Below, one piece after another: positions 52,959-61,949 of a stretch of 64,000 nt of DNA (position 1 is its first letter; each line of letters starts with the position of its first letter). Under the pieces are notes generated by a model. That model made no database searches, had not been told where the DNA came from, and was given only the letters and a program-made list of their open reading frames with translations. The stretch comes from Mesorhizobium koreense (lineage in GTDB: Bacteria > Pseudomonadota > Alphaproteobacteria > Rhizobiales > Rhizobiaceae): contig NZ_CP134228.1 in assembly GCF_031656215.1 (NCBI RefSeq), positions 1,674,001-1,738,000 of the forward strand, written 5' to 3'. The translations under genes were made by a program, and so were the position numbers.

Positions 52959-53849
52959 ATGGGATCGTCGATCTGGAATTCCGCCGTCTGGCTGCTTTTC
53001 ATCACCGGTACGCTGCTCGGTCTTTCGCTTCCCTTCGGCAAACTTTCGGCGGCGGCGGGCGTGGCGCCGGTCATATGGGCCTTTGTCATTTCCTTCGGTG
53101 CCGGCGCCGTGCTTCTCGCCGCGCTGTTGATGCGAGGCGAGGCGCGGCGGCCGGACCTTGCGCGGTTGCGCTATTTTACTGTTACCGCGGCGATCTCCTA
53201 CGCTTTCCCCAACCTCCTCATCATGTCGGCGATCCCGCATCTGGGCGCCGGCTTTACCGGCATCATGTTCACGCTCTCGCCGATCATCACGCTGACGCTG
53301 TCGGTCCTGCTCGGCATGAAGCGGCCGAGCGCGCTCGGCATTGCGGGCATCGTGGTCGGGTTCGCGGGTGCGCTGATCGTGTCGCTCACGCGCGGCGAGG
53401 CGGGAAGGCCGGCCGAAGCGATCTGGGTCATCATCGGGCTTGCCATCCCCTTCAGCCTCGCCTGCGGTAATATCTACCGCACGCTCGACTGGCCGAAAAA
53501 TGCCGGGCCGATCGAGCTTGCCGCCGGCAGCCATCTCGCCTCCGCGGCGATGTTGGTGATTATCTCCCTCGCACTGAACGGCGGTGTGCCGTTCGGCCCG
53601 CTCGCGACCGTGCCGCTCATGACGCTGGCGCAGGCAGCGGCCTCGGCCACCATGTTCGCCTTCTTCTTTCGCCTGCAGGCGGTCGGCGGGCCGGTCTATC
53701 TCAGCCAGATCGGCTATGTGGCGGCGGCGCTCGGACTGGTTGCAGGCACGGCCTTCCTTGGCGAGCGCTATCAACTCGCGACATGGGCGGGCGCTGCGAT
53801 CATCATGGCCGGCGTCGCCATGACGACCAAGGCGCAGGCGCGGCAGTAG
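52959..53849 (+). CDS. EamA/DMT-family transporter
   Basis: A 296-residue ten-helix permease. 'SAVWLLFITGTLLGLSLPFGKLSAAAG' opens the first EamA repeat and 'AIWVIIGLAIPFSLACGNIYRT' the second (about 145-166); 'HLGAGFTGIMFTLSPIITLTLSVLLGMKRPS' is the conserved inter-repeat region. ATG 52959 gives the natural N-terminus; the frame is open to 52884. Controlled, by position, by the divergent MarR gene. Substrate unknown. Confidence 0.87.
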   Translation: MGSSIWNSAVWLLFITGTLLGLSLPFGKLSAAAGVAPVIWAFVISFGAGAVLLAALLMRGEARRPDLARLRYFTVTAAISYAFPNLLIMSAIPHLGAGFTGIMFTLSPIITLTLSVLLGMKRPSALGIAGIVVGFAGALIVSLTRGEAGRPAEAIWVIIGLAIPFSLACGNIYRTLDWPKNAGPIELAAGSHLASAAMLVIISLALNGGVPFGPLATVPLMTLAQAAASATMFAFFFRLQAVGGPVYLSQIGYVAAALGLVAGTAFLGERYQLATWAGAAIIMAGVAMTTKAQARQ

Positions 53850-53870
53850 ATTGTCGGTTGCTTGTACGTG

Positions 53871-53900
53871 GTGTATTCTTTCTTATGTATACGGATACAC
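53871..53900 (+). promoter_or_regulatory. Inverted repeat upstream of vapB, likely autoregulatory site
   Basis: GTGTAT (53871-53876) and ATACAC (53895-53900) form an inverted repeat, and TGTAT/ATACA (53886-53890, 53895-53899) an inner one, 24 bases before the vapB start. VapBC complexes commonly repress their own operon through such repeats. Confidence 0.5.
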
Positions 53901-53923
53901 CAGTACGGATAGCCGAGGCGGTT

Positions 53924-54166
53924 ATGGCCTTTCATATCAAGAACCCTGAAACGGACGCGCTGGCGCGAAAGATCGCGGCTTTGAAGAAGGTCGGCTTGAC
54001 CGAAGCCGTTCACGACGCTCTTCAGAACGAACTGGAGCGCGAGCAAGGAAAGCCCTCGCTTGTCGAGATCAGCGCCGTATTTGCCCGGAAGCTGCGGGAG
54101 ATGGGCGATCCAGCCAAGGCTATGCCGGCAGACAAGGCCTTTATCGATAGTTTGTACGAAGACTGA
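53924..54166 (+). CDS. vapB: VapB-type antitoxin
   Basis: An 80-residue antitoxin of the Rv0623-like (PF07704) group. 'AFHIKNPETDALARKIAALKKVGLTEAVHDALQNELER' (1-40) is the ribbon-helix-helix DNA-binding region, and the acidic C-terminal part ending DKAFIDSLYED fits the VapC-binding tail. ATG 53924 follows GAGGCGG; upstream in-frame codons lack one. Its stop overlaps vapC (TGATG). Confidence 0.87.
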   Translation: MAFHIKNPETDALARKIAALKKVGLTEAVHDALQNELEREQGKPSLVEISAVFARKLREMGDPAKAMPADKAFIDSLYED

Positions 54167-54561
54167 TGTTCATCGATGCCTCGGCATTGACGGCCATCCT
54201 TGCTGACGAAGCGGATGCTTCGCAGTTGGCCGGGCGGATGCAGCGTGGCCGTTCGCTCACAATATCGCCAATTGTCGCCTGGGAGACGGTGGTTGCCGTT
54301 GCTCGTATACGTGGCGTGCGGATAGCAGCCGCGAGGCAAGTCGTTGTCGACTACCTCCATCAGGCTGAAATCCACGTCGCGGCCGTGCCGCCAGAGGCAG
54401 CCGCGATCGCACTTGAGGCATTCGAGCGGTTCGGCAAGGGCCGGCATCCGGCGCGCCTCAATATGGGCGACTGTTTTGCCTATGCCTGCGCGCGGCACCT
54501 TGGCGAGCCGCTTCTCTTCAAGGGAAGCGATTTCCCACTGACGGATATCGAGCCCGCCTGA
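54166..54561 (+). CDS. vapC: VapC-type PIN-domain ribonuclease toxin
   Basis: A 131-residue PIN-domain toxin. The acidic active-site residues are Asp4 (FIDASAL), Glu45 (AWETVVAV), Asp near 101 (NMGDCFAYACA) and Asp near 122 (KGSDFPLTDIE). VapC proteins cleave tRNA or rRNA and are blocked by VapB. All four key acids are present, so it looks intact. Convergent with ubiG, two bases after its stop. Confidence 0.9.
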   Translation: MFIDASALTAILADEADASQLAGRMQRGRSLTISPIVAWETVVAVARIRGVRIAAARQVVVDYLHQAEIHVAAVPPEAAAIALEAFERFGKGRHPARLNMGDCFAYACARHLGEPLLFKGSDFPLTDIEPA

Positions 54562-54563
54562 AC

Positions 54564-55316
54564 CTACACCGTCGGCACGCGCTCCGTCAGCACCATGTAG
54601 TTGACGTCCATGTCGCGGGATTTCTGCCAGCGGTCGGCGAGCGGGTTGTAGACGACGCCGGTGCGGTCGGCGATGCGCAAGCCGGCCTCGGCAAGAGCGC
54701 GCTCCAGTTCGTCGGGGCGTACCAGCTTGCCGAACTGGTGCGTGCCGCGTGGGAGCCAGCGAAGTACGTATTCCGCGCCGATGATGGCGAGCCCGAGCGC
54801 TTTCAGCGTTCGGTTGATGGTGGCGACGAACATGATGCCGTCCGGCTTTACCATCTCGGCGCATTTGCCGACGAAGAGCCCGATATCGGCTACATGCTCG
54901 ACCACTTCCATGTTGAGGATGACGTCGAATTTCTCGCCGGCTTCGGCCAGCGCCTCTGCGGTGGTCGCGCGATAGTCGATTTCGACGCCGCTTTCGGCTG
55001 CGTGCAGGCGCGCCACTTCGATATTGGTGGAGGAGGCGTCGGCGCCGACGACTTCGGCGCCCAGTCTCGCCATCGGCTCGCACAGAAGCCCGCCGCCACA
55101 GCCTATATCCAGAAAGCGGAGGCCCTTGAGGGGATGCGCGGCGCGCGGGTCGCGGCCGAAACGGGCGGCGACATTGTCGCGGATATAGGCAAGCCGCACC
55201 GGATTGAATTTGTGCAACGGGCGGAATTTTCCGTTCGGGTTCCACCATTCGGCGGAAAGCGCGGAAAAGCGCTCCACCTCGCCGGGATCTATGGTCGTTC
55301 GTCGGGCTTCGGCCAT
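54564..55316 (-). CDS. ubiG: Ubiquinone biosynthesis O-methyltransferase
   Basis: A 250-residue UbiG that performs both O-methylations of the ubiquinone head group. Motif I is [20 protein letters not shown] (about 68-87); '[26 protein letters not shown]' (about 20-45) and '[16 protein letters not shown]' are UbiG signatures. ATG 55316 is used rather than an upstream in-frame codon, since it gives the usual N-terminus. In many Rhizobiales it lies next to lysC; here two ABC loci intervene. Confidence 0.95.
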   Translation of the reverse strand: MAEARRTTIDPGEVERFSALSAEWWNPNGKFRPLHKFNPVRLAYIRDNVAARFGRDPRAAHPLKGLRFLDIGCGGGLLCEPMARLGAEVVGADASSTNIEVARLHAAESGVEIDYRATTAEALAEAGEKFDVILNMEVVEHVADIGLFVGKCAEMVKPDGIMFVATINRTLKALGLAIIGAEYVLRWLPRGTHQFGKLVRPDELERALAEAGLRIADRTGVVYNPLADRWQKSRDMDVNYMVLTERVPTV

Positions 55317-55386
55317 TGGGATCGGCTCCTCTGACGCGTCGAACGCAAGGAAGTCGGTTGACTGCGGGCGAATGTCAATACGGGAG

Positions 55387-55456
55387 CCAAAAGATCGGCC
55401 GCCGATCCGGACTCGAATCCGTCGTTCCTCTCTGCCTGCAAGACGGGCAGAGAGGA
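55387..55456 (-). terminator. Hairpins and probable terminator after the NMT1-type ABC operon
   Basis: On the minus strand, after the operon's last stop (55473), a 12-base stem TTCCTCTCTGCC/GGCAGAGAGGAA (55424-55435, 55445-55456) is followed by GATCGG-CGG-CCGATC (55392-55406) and TTTT. The second is a plausible short intrinsic terminator. Confidence 0.6.
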
Positions 55457-55472
55457 ACAGGTCCTTCATTCC

Positions 55473-56486
55473 CTATTTGACGGTCGCATCCGCCTTCTCG
55501 ACGAATTCGTTCGTATAGGTCTTCGTGATGTCGATATTGGCGCCGGCCACGTCCGGCGAGCCGATCTTGAAGACCTCCAGCACGGCCTCGGCGCCCTTCG
55601 GGTCCATCAGGCCGGTCGTGGAATACATCGGGATCGTGTTCTTGAGGGCCGCCAGATAGGCGTCCTTGTGCGGGCCGACGAGGTTTTCCGGCATCTTGGC
55701 CGCGATTTCCTCGGCGCTGTGGCTGTGGATCCATTTCAGCGTCGCCACCATGGCGTTGGTCATGGCCTGCGTCTCCTGAGGATGCGCCTTCATCCATTCC
55801 GGACGGGTGTAGAAGGCGCCGCCGGGATAGTCACCGCCGAACACCGCCTCGGTGTCCTTTTGCGTGCGCGTGTCGGAAAGGATCGTCAGATCCTTGTATT
55901 TCGTCTGCAGCACGGTGACGGCGGGGTCGAGCATCACGGCCGCGTCGATCTGGCCTTGTTCCATGGCGGCGACGGCGGTGGCGCCGAGGCCGACGCCGAT
56001 CACGGCCGCCGAATCCTTCTTCAGGCCGGCCTTGACCAGCTGGTACTTGAGGAAGAAGTCGGTCGAGGAGCCGGGTGCACTGACGCCGACCTTCTTGCCG
56101 TCGAGATCCTTGACCGATTTGATCTTGCCGGTCTGCTTTGGCGACACCACGAGCACGAGGCCTGGATACTGGTCATAAATGACGAAAGCCTGCAGGTGCT
56201 GCTTCTTGGCGGCGAGCTCGACGGTATGGTCGAAATAGCCGGAGACGACATCGGCACTGCCGCCGAGCACGGCGGTCAGCGACTGCGAGCCGCCCTTGAA
56301 GTCGACCAGATCGACGTTGACGCCGGCCTTCTCATACTCGCCGAGTTGCTTGGCGAGCACGGTCGGCAGGTAGCAGAGGCAGGATGCGCCGCCGATGGCG
56401 AGCGTCACCTTGCCGGCGGCCATGGCGCCGCCGGCCGTCATCAAAAGCGCCGCTCCGGCGGCGATTAGTTTCGAGATAATTCTCAT
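55473..56486 (-). CDS. ABC importer substrate-binding protein (NMT1/SsuA/TauA class)
   Basis: A 337-residue periplasmic binding protein. A signal peptide (about 1-23, ends GGAMAAG) precedes 'VTLAIGGASCLCYLPTVLAKQLGEYEKAGVNVDLVDFKGGSQSL' (about 26-69), a typical NMT1-like opening; 'GVSAPGSSTDFFLKYQLVKAGL' is the linker region. The class carries nitrate, sulfonates, taurine, or thiamine precursors. No TPP riboswitch is seen upstream, so thiamine is not supported. Last gene of the operon. Confidence 0.85.
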   Translation of the reverse strand: MRIISKLIAAGAALLMTAGGAMAAGKVTLAIGGASCLCYLPTVLAKQLGEYEKAGVNVDLVDFKGGSQSLTAVLGGSADVVSGYFDHTVELAAKKQHLQAFVIYDQYPGLVLVVSPKQTGKIKSVKDLDGKKVGVSAPGSSTDFFLKYQLVKAGLKKDSAAVIGVGLGATAVAAMEQGQIDAAVMLDPAVTVLQTKYKDLTILSDTRTQKDTEAVFGGDYPGGAFYTRPEWMKAHPQETQAMTNAMVATLKWIHSHSAEEIAAKMPENLVGPHKDAYLAALKNTIPMYSTTGLMDPKGAEAVLEVFKIGSPDVAGANIDITKTYTNEFVEKADATVK

Positions 56487-56514
56487 TTCTTCCTCCTTGA
56501 TGATTCTTGGATTT

Positions 56515-57303
56515 CTATCTTCCGGTTTTCGCGTTCTCGGGGCGCCAGACGAGGAGACGCCGCTCCACCAGCGTCACGGCCCAGTCGATCAGGAGCACGA
56601 AGGCGGCGAGTACGAACATGCCGGCGAAGACGCCGCCCACATCGAACACGCCTTCGGCCTGCTGGATGAGATAGCCGAGGCCGGCGGCGGCGCCGAGATA
56701 TTCACCAACGACCGCACCGACCACGGCGAAGCCAACGGAAGTGTGCAGTGAGGAGAACATCCACGACAACGCCGACGGCCAGTAGACATGGCGCAGCAAT
56801 TGCCGCTCGCTCATGCCGAGCATTCTGGCATTCGACAGCACCGTCGTGTTCACCTCCCTCACACCCTGGTAGACGTTGAAGAAAACGATGAAGAATACCA
56901 GCGTCACGCCGAGCGCGACCTTGGACCAGATGCCGAGCCCGAACCAGAGCGTGAAGATCGGTGCCAGCACGACGCGCGGCAGCGCATTGGCGGCCTTCAC
57001 ATAAGGGTCGAAGATTGCGGCCAGCGTTGGCTTGCGAGCGAACCAGAAGCCGATGAGGATCGCCGCCACCGAGCCGATGACGAAGGCGAGCATGGATTCG
57101 AGCAGCGTGATCCACAGATGATACCAGATCGAACCGCCGACGACCCAGAGCCAGATCTGGCTGACGACGGCAGACGGCGTCGAGAAGAAGAAGGAGATGT
57201 TGTTGGGATCGCCGACGATATGCGTGGTCGAGGCGATCTGCCACGCGACGACGATGATTGCGGCAACGGCGACCTGCGCGGCTAAAAGGCCGGTCCTGCT
57301 CAT
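56515..57303 (-). CDS. ABC importer permease
   Basis: A 262-residue inner-membrane permease with about six helices ('GLLAAQVAVAAIIVVAWQIAS' first). The cytoplasmic EAA loop near 155-175 ('LSNARMLGMSERQLLRHVYWPSALSWM') contacts the ATPase. It is of the SsuC/TauC (BPD_transp_1) type. Its start overlaps the ATPase stop by four bases. Confidence 0.92.
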   Translation of the reverse strand: MSRTGLLAAQVAVAAIIVVAWQIASTTHIVGDPNNISFFFSTPSAVVSQIWLWVVGGSIWYHLWITLLESMLAFVIGSVAAILIGFWFARKPTLAAIFDPYVKAANALPRVVLAPIFTLWFGLGIWSKVALGVTLVFFIVFFNVYQGVREVNTTVLSNARMLGMSERQLLRHVYWPSALSWMFSSLHTSVGFAVVGAVVGEYLGAAAGLGYLIQQAEGVFDVGGVFAGMFVLAAFVLLIDWAVTLVERRLLVWRPENAKTGR

Positions 57304-58166
57304 GTTTTGCTTCCCGTCTCATTTGTGCCGTAGGCCTTCAGCACTTCGCCTTTGAGCATGTGCCATATGTCGCGGTGGAGCGCCTGGAAGGCGGGCTCCA
57401 CCTTGATCTCGGAAATGTCGCGCGGCCTCGGCAGCGTGATCGGAAAATCGCCGATGATGCGCGCCGAGGGGCCGGCCGACATGACGACCACACGGTCGGC
57501 AAGCGCGATCGCCTCTTCGAGGTCGTGGGTCACGAACAGCACCGCCTTGCGGTCGTCCGACCACAATTTCAGGAGCAGGTCGCCCATGATCAGGCGCGTC
57601 TGTGCGTCGAGAGGGCCGAAGGGCTCGTCCATCAGGATGATCTCGGGATCGCGGATCAGGACCTGCGCCAACGCCACGCGCTTGCGCTGGCCGCCGGAAA
57701 GCATGTGCGGATAGCGTTCACCGAAGGAAGCGAGGCCGACGCGCGTCAGCCATGAGCGGGCGCGCTCCCTCGCCTCGCTTCTTGCCGTGCCGGCGACCTC
57801 CAACCCGATCGCGACATTTTCCACCGCCGTCTTCCACGGCATCAGCGCATCCTGCTGGAAGAGATAGCCGGCCTTGCGGTTGATACCTGAAAGCGGATCG
57901 CCGAATATCTCCACGCCGCCATCAGCCGGAGTAAGCAATCCCGCCGACGCATTGAGAAGAGTCGACTTGCCGCAGCCGGTAGGTCCGATGATGGCGACGA
58001 ATTCGCGTGCGCCGACGGCGATATCCGCCTTTTCGACGGCGCGAAACCGTTGGCCGCCCGAAATATCGAACTCGATCGTCACATGATCGAGGCGGACAGC
58101 GGGGCGAGCCTCGTCCGCCTGCCGCGATCCGGCCGCTTTCCCTTCGTTTGCCGCTTTCTGCGACAT
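57300..58166 (-). CDS. ABC importer ATP-binding protein
   Basis: A 288-residue ATPase, first gene of the operon. Walker A is GPTGCGKST (61-69), signature LSGGQRKRVALAQ (about 158-170), Walker B IILMDEPFGPLD (about 178-189), H-loop 'VTHDLEEA'. The sequence is of the SsuB/TauB family. 20 residues of polar sequence precede the domain. It initiates at ATG 58166 after GGAGGAG. Divergent from the second, Fe-type ABC locus. Confidence 0.93.
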   Translation of the reverse strand: MSQKAANEGKAAGSRQADEARPAVRLDHVTIEFDISGGQRFRAVEKADIAVGAREFVAIIGPTGCGKSTLLNASAGLLTPADGGVEIFGDPLSGINRKAGYLFQQDALMPWKTAVENVAIGLEVAGTARSEARERARSWLTRVGLASFGERYPHMLSGGQRKRVALAQVLIRDPEIILMDEPFGPLDAQTRLIMGDLLLKLWSDDRKAVLFVTHDLEEAIALADRVVVMSAGPSARIIGDFPITLPRPRDISEIKVEPAFQALHRDIWHMLKGEVLKAYGTNETGSKT

Positions 58167-58249
58167 AGCTCCTCCGAGTTCCTATGCGATCTCTTTCCTT
58201 GCCAGTCGCGCTGGTAAGGCCAAGGTGCAGTTACGGTCAATTCCACTTC

Positions 58250-58293
58250 TTGTTAGCTTGTTAGCCGGCTTGAATACGGTGCACGCGTGTGCA
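58250..58293. promoter_or_regulatory. Tandem repeat and palindrome between the two ABC loci
   Basis: TTGTTAGC occurs twice in tandem (58250-58265), and TGCAC-GCGT-GTGCA (58280-58293) is a perfect inverted repeat. Both lie in the 199-base divergent region and are candidate regulator sites. No Fur-type box was recognised. Confidence 0.35.
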
Positions 58294-58365
58294 ACCATCG
58301 GAATCGACGGCGGCGCTTGCTATTTCAATGGCCTCCGCCACTTCTTTTCAAGGGAGGAAATCTTG

Positions 58366-59433
58366 ATGATCACCAAAATGCCCTCTGATCCGCGCCGCTC
58401 CGGCCTTCGCCATCTGCCGGGATTGGCGCTCACCGCCGTGCTGGCTGCCGTCGGATTCTGCGCCAGCGCACACGCCGCCGACCGCCAGCTCACCATGTAT
58501 TGCGGGGTGGACGAGGCCTGGTGCCGCGCAATGGCGACCACTTATCAGAAGGAGACCGGCGTCAACGTCGACATGACGCGCATGAGCGCCGGCGAGATCT
58601 ATGCGAGACTGCGCGCGGAAAAAGCCAATCCACAGGCCGACATATGGTGGGGCGGTACGGGCGATCCGCATCTGCAGGCTGCCGAGGAAGGCTTGACGGA
58701 GGAATACAAGTCGGCCGAATTGCCGCAACTCTACGATTGGGCGCAGAAGCAGGCGGAACGCGCCAAGTATCGCACCGTCGGCATCTATCTCGGCGCGCTC
58801 GGCTTCGGCTACAATTCCGAGGATCTGAAGCAGCGCAACCTCAAGGCGCCGGAATGCTGGGCCGACCTCGTCAAGCCTGAATTCCAGGGTGAGGTGGAGA
58901 TGGCCGATCCGAATTCGTCGGGCACGGCGTGGACAGCGCTCGCCACCATCGTGCAGTTGATGGGCGAGGACAAGGCCTTCGACTATTTCAAGCAACTCGA
59001 CAAGAACATGGCCGAATACACCAAGGCGGGCGCGGCGCCGGCACAGGCGATCGCCAAGGGCGAGACCATGGTCGGCATCGCCTTCCAGCACGACATCATC
59101 TTCGCCGCCAAGCAGAACCCGGCCGTGAAGGTCGTATCGCCCTGCGAGGGCACCGGCTTCGAGATCGGTTCGATGAGCATCGTCAAGGGCGCCAAGCACC
59201 CCGACGAGGCGAAGAAGTTCTACGACTGGGCGCTGACGCCGGCGGCACAGAAACTCGCCGCGCCGAACGGCAGCTATCAGATCCCGTCGAACAAGGCGAC
59301 GCCGGTCCCGCCCGAAGCGCCGGATCTCGATAAGATCAAGCTGATCGACTATGATTTCGCCAAATACGGCTCCTCGGAAGTGCGCACCAAGCTTCTGAAG
59401 CGCTTCACCGACGAAGTCCGCAACGGCGGCTGA
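58366..59433 (+). CDS. Fe(3+)-type ABC substrate-binding protein (AfuA/FbpA-like)
   Basis: A 355-residue exported binding protein. A long signal peptide (about 1-38, ends ASAHA) precedes 'LTMYCGVDEAWCRAMATTYQKETG', where two Cys seven residues apart may pair. 'ADIWWGGTGDPHLQAAEEGLTEEY' and 'MADPNSSGTAWTAL' are typical of this group. Ferric iron is the family annotation; other anions or polyamine-like ligands are possible. ATG 58366 follows GGGAGGAAA. Confidence 0.85.
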   Translation: MITKMPSDPRRSGLRHLPGLALTAVLAAVGFCASAHAADRQLTMYCGVDEAWCRAMATTYQKETGVNVDMTRMSAGEIYARLRAEKANPQADIWWGGTGDPHLQAAEEGLTEEYKSAELPQLYDWAQKQAERAKYRTVGIYLGALGFGYNSEDLKQRNLKAPECWADLVKPEFQGEVEMADPNSSGTAWTALATIVQLMGEDKAFDYFKQLDKNMAEYTKAGAAPAQAIAKGETMVGIAFQHDIIFAAKQNPAVKVVSPCEGTGFEIGSMSIVKGAKHPDEAKKFYDWALTPAAQKLAAPNGSYQIPSNKATPVPPEAPDLDKIKLIDYDFAKYGSSEVRTKLLKRFTDEVRNGG

Positions 59434-59510
59434 TCCAGCGTATCCGCCGGTCGCGTTTGTGGCCGGTGGTGCTTTCCCGCTTGTCGGCAGGGCGATCGCG
59501 TATGAGGTTT

Positions 59511-59648
59511 ACCCCCACCCCCAACCCCTCCCCACAAGGGGGAGGGGGATTCTGCGGCGACGCTTGGCGTCGAAACCTGACGTTCATGTCCGATGAGGCG
59601 ATGTCGGCGCCTCCCTCCCCCTTGTGGGGAGGAGTTAGGAGTGGGGGT
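59511..59648. repeat. Palindromic intergenic repeat (MITE-like) in the Fe-ABC locus
   Basis: Near-perfect inverted arms of about 37 bases (59511-59548 and 59612-59648), rich in CCCCTCCCC and sharing CCCCACAAGGGGGAGG with its complement, surround a 63-base centre. It is a known type of Rhizobiales intergenic repeat. It lies between the binding protein and permease genes and could fold into a long hairpin in the mRNA. Confidence 0.8.
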
Positions 59649-59725
59649 ATCAGCTTTCCCGATTACGCACGACGTTCATGCGCAATCGCGCTGCGCCCAA
59701 AGCAACGCCTTCAAACAGGCGCGGT

Positions 59726-61933
59726 ATGACGCGGCCGACACCGCATCCCGAAAGCACGTTCCCGGCCCGCAATGTCGGCGCCTGGCTGCTTCTCGCATGG
59801 GTGGGGTTCCTGATCCTGCCCTGGTACCTGGTCGAGGGCGGTTTCTTCTCCTTCGGATGGCTGGCGGATTTCGCGACCCACGGCCCGGCGGTCCTGCAAG
59901 GAGTGGACGGCGCGCCGTGGCTCCTGCCGCTCGTCTTACCGCTTCTCGCCGCCACATGGCTGTGGGGGCGGCGGCGGACGCGGGGGCTTGCCCTAGCAGG
60001 CGGCCTTGCGCTCACCTGGATGGCGATAGAGGGGCTTGCGATCGTTCATTCGGGCTGGGGCTTTTCCTGGCTCGCCCAGCTTGCCGGGACGAAAGGCCCG
60101 GTGCAGGCGGGTCTGGGCTGGGGAGCGGTGGTTTATGCCCTTTCCATGCTCATGCTGGTCGCAGCGGATTTCGCCGGTCGCGGCTGGTGCAAAGGCGACC
60201 GCTTCGTCGTCGGCTCGCTGCTCATCGTCATCGCGACGCTCGTCATCTTCGTCGCCTATCCGCTCCTTTCCATTCTGTCTTCGGCCGTCCGTGACAATTC
60301 CGGCAATTTCGCACCGGCGATGTTCCGCCAGAAGCTCTTCGACGGCAATATCTGGAGCCTCGACTGTCTCGCGGGGGGACGCAATTGCGGGGTGGCATGG
60401 AACACGCTTTTCGTGGCGGTGCTGGTCGGGCTGCTCTCGACCGTGCTCGGGCTAGCCTTAGCGCTGATCGCGCTTAGAACCCAGATTCGCGCCAAATGGC
60501 TCCTGCGCGGGCTCTCCATCCTGCCCATCATCACGCCGCCTTTCGTCATCGGACTCGCGCTGATCCTGCTATTCGGCCGCGCCGGCATCGTGACCGAATT
60601 CCTGTCGCACCATTTCGGCATCCCGCGCAGCCGCTGGATCTACGGCGTCGCCGGCATCACCATCGCCCAGGTGCTCGCCTTCACCCCTATCGCCTTCCTC
60701 GTTCTCGTGGGGGTGTTGCAAGGCGTCAGCCCGAGCATGGAGGAGGCCTCGCAGACCTTGCGCGCCAGCCGCTGGCGTACCTTCCGCACCGTGACCTGGC
60801 CGCTGATCCGGCCGGGGCTCGCCAGCGCGTTCTTGATCTCCTTCATCGAGAGTATGGCGGATTTCGCCAATCCGCTTGTCATCGGCGGTAATTTCAACGT
60901 CTTGTCGACGGATATCTTCTTCGCTGTCGTCGGAGCGGCGCACGACCAGGGCCGCGCGGCCGTGCTGGCGATCGTCCTACTGGTTTTCACACTCGCTGCC
61001 TTCCTCATCCAGCGGCAATGGATCGGTAAGCGCAGCTATGTCACCGTCGGCGGCAAGGGTGATGGTGGAATGCCGGCACCGCTGCCTGGAGGCTTGAGGC
61101 TCGGCGCCTACGGCATCGCGGTACCGTGGCTGGTGCTGACCGTCGTCGTCTACGCCATCATCCTCGTCGGCGGCTTCGTTCATCAGATCGGACGCGACAA
61201 CACGCCGACACTTGAATATTTCCTGACCGCTTTTTCCATCGAGAAAGGTGTCGGCGGCTGGTTCCTCTCGGGCTCGGCGTGGCCGTCGCTGACGATGACG
61301 CTGACCTTGGCGCTGATCGCGATGCCCTTCACCGCCGCGATCGGCCTTTTGACCGCCTACCTGCTCGACCGGCAGCGCTTCGCCGGGCGCACGCTGTTCG
61401 AGTTCCTGGCGATGATGAGCTTTGCCATCCCAGGCACGGTGGTCGGCATCAGCTATATCCTCTCCTTCAACGTGCCGCCTATCCAGATGACTGGCACGGG
61501 GCTGATCATCATCATCTCGTTCGTCTTCCGAAACATGCCGGTCGCGATCCGCGCGGGGCTCGCCAATCTGGGCCAGATCGACAGGAGCCTCGACGAGGCT
61601 TCGCTGACGCTGGGCGCGCGCTCCTTCGCCACGCTGAGGCGCGTCATGCTGCCCTTGATGAAGCCGGCGATCGTAACCGCGATGATCTACAGCTTCGTGC
61701 GCGCCATGACGGCGGTGAGCGCGGTGATCTTCCTTGCGACGGGCCGTTTCAATCTCTCGACCGTCTATATCGTCGGCCGCGCCGATGTCGGCGAATACGG
61801 TATCGCGATCGTCTATGCCGCCGTTATGATCGTCCTGATGATGGTTATTCTGGTCGGCATCCAGTTGCTTGTCGGCGAACGCAGCCTCGGGCGGCGGCGA
61901 GCCGGCTCCGAAGCGCTGCCGATTGCGGCCTGA
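59726..61933 (+). CDS. Fe(3+)-type ABC permease with two fused permease domains
   Basis: A 735-residue membrane protein of the FbpB/AfuB type with two BPD permease halves. The EAA loops are 'EEASQTLRASRWRTFRTVTWPLIRPG' (about 350-375) and 'DEASLTLGARSFATLRRVMLPLMKPA' (about 625-650). An extra N-terminal block of about four helices (about 10-170) precedes the usual first transport helix 'FVVGSLLIVIATLVIFVAYPLL'. ATG 59726 is chosen; the frame is open to 59678. 292 bases with a palindrome separate it from the binding protein. Confidence 0.9.
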   Translation: MTRPTPHPESTFPARNVGAWLLLAWVGFLILPWYLVEGGFFSFGWLADFATHGPAVLQGVDGAPWLLPLVLPLLAATWLWGRRRTRGLALAGGLALTWMAIEGLAIVHSGWGFSWLAQLAGTKGPVQAGLGWGAVVYALSMLMLVAADFAGRGWCKGDRFVVGSLLIVIATLVIFVAYPLLSILSSAVRDNSGNFAPAMFRQKLFDGNIWSLDCLAGGRNCGVAWNTLFVAVLVGLLSTVLGLALALIALRTQIRAKWLLRGLSILPIITPPFVIGLALILLFGRAGIVTEFLSHHFGIPRSRWIYGVAGITIAQVLAFTPIAFLVLVGVLQGVSPSMEEASQTLRASRWRTFRTVTWPLIRPGLASAFLISFIESMADFANPLVIGGNFNVLSTDIFFAVVGAAHDQGRAAVLAIVLLVFTLAAFLIQRQWIGKRSYVTVGGKGDGGMPAPLPGGLRLGAYGIAVPWLVLTVVVYAIILVGGFVHQIGRDNTPTLEYFLTAFSIEKGVGGWFLSGSAWPSLTMTLTLALIAMPFTAAIGLLTAYLLDRQRFAGRTLFEFLAMMSFAIPGTVVGISYILSFNVPPIQMTGTGLIIIISFVFRNMPVAIRAGLANLGQIDRSLDEASLTLGARSFATLRRVMLPLMKPAIVTAMIYSFVRAMTAVSAVIFLATGRFNLSTVYIVGRADVGEYGIAIVYAAVMIVLMMVILVGIQLLVGERSLGRRRAGSEALPIAA

Positions 61934-61949
61934 AGATGAGAGAGACGGG

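Noticed and set aside
55405-55425. GGACTCGAATCC, resembling a tRNA T-arm
   Set aside because: No acceptor stem, D-arm or anticodon arm can be drawn around it; it is flanked by the hairpins that end the ABC operon.
58167-58365. Possible TPP riboswitch ahead of the NMT1-class ABC operon
   Set aside because: The conserved CTGAGA and the GATCTGG-type elements are absent on the minus strand, so thiamine-precursor transport is not supported.
59593-60294. An open frame overlapping the palindromic repeat and the start of the iron permease
   Set aside because: The part past 59726 is an out-of-frame copy of the permease gene and the first part is repeat sequence.
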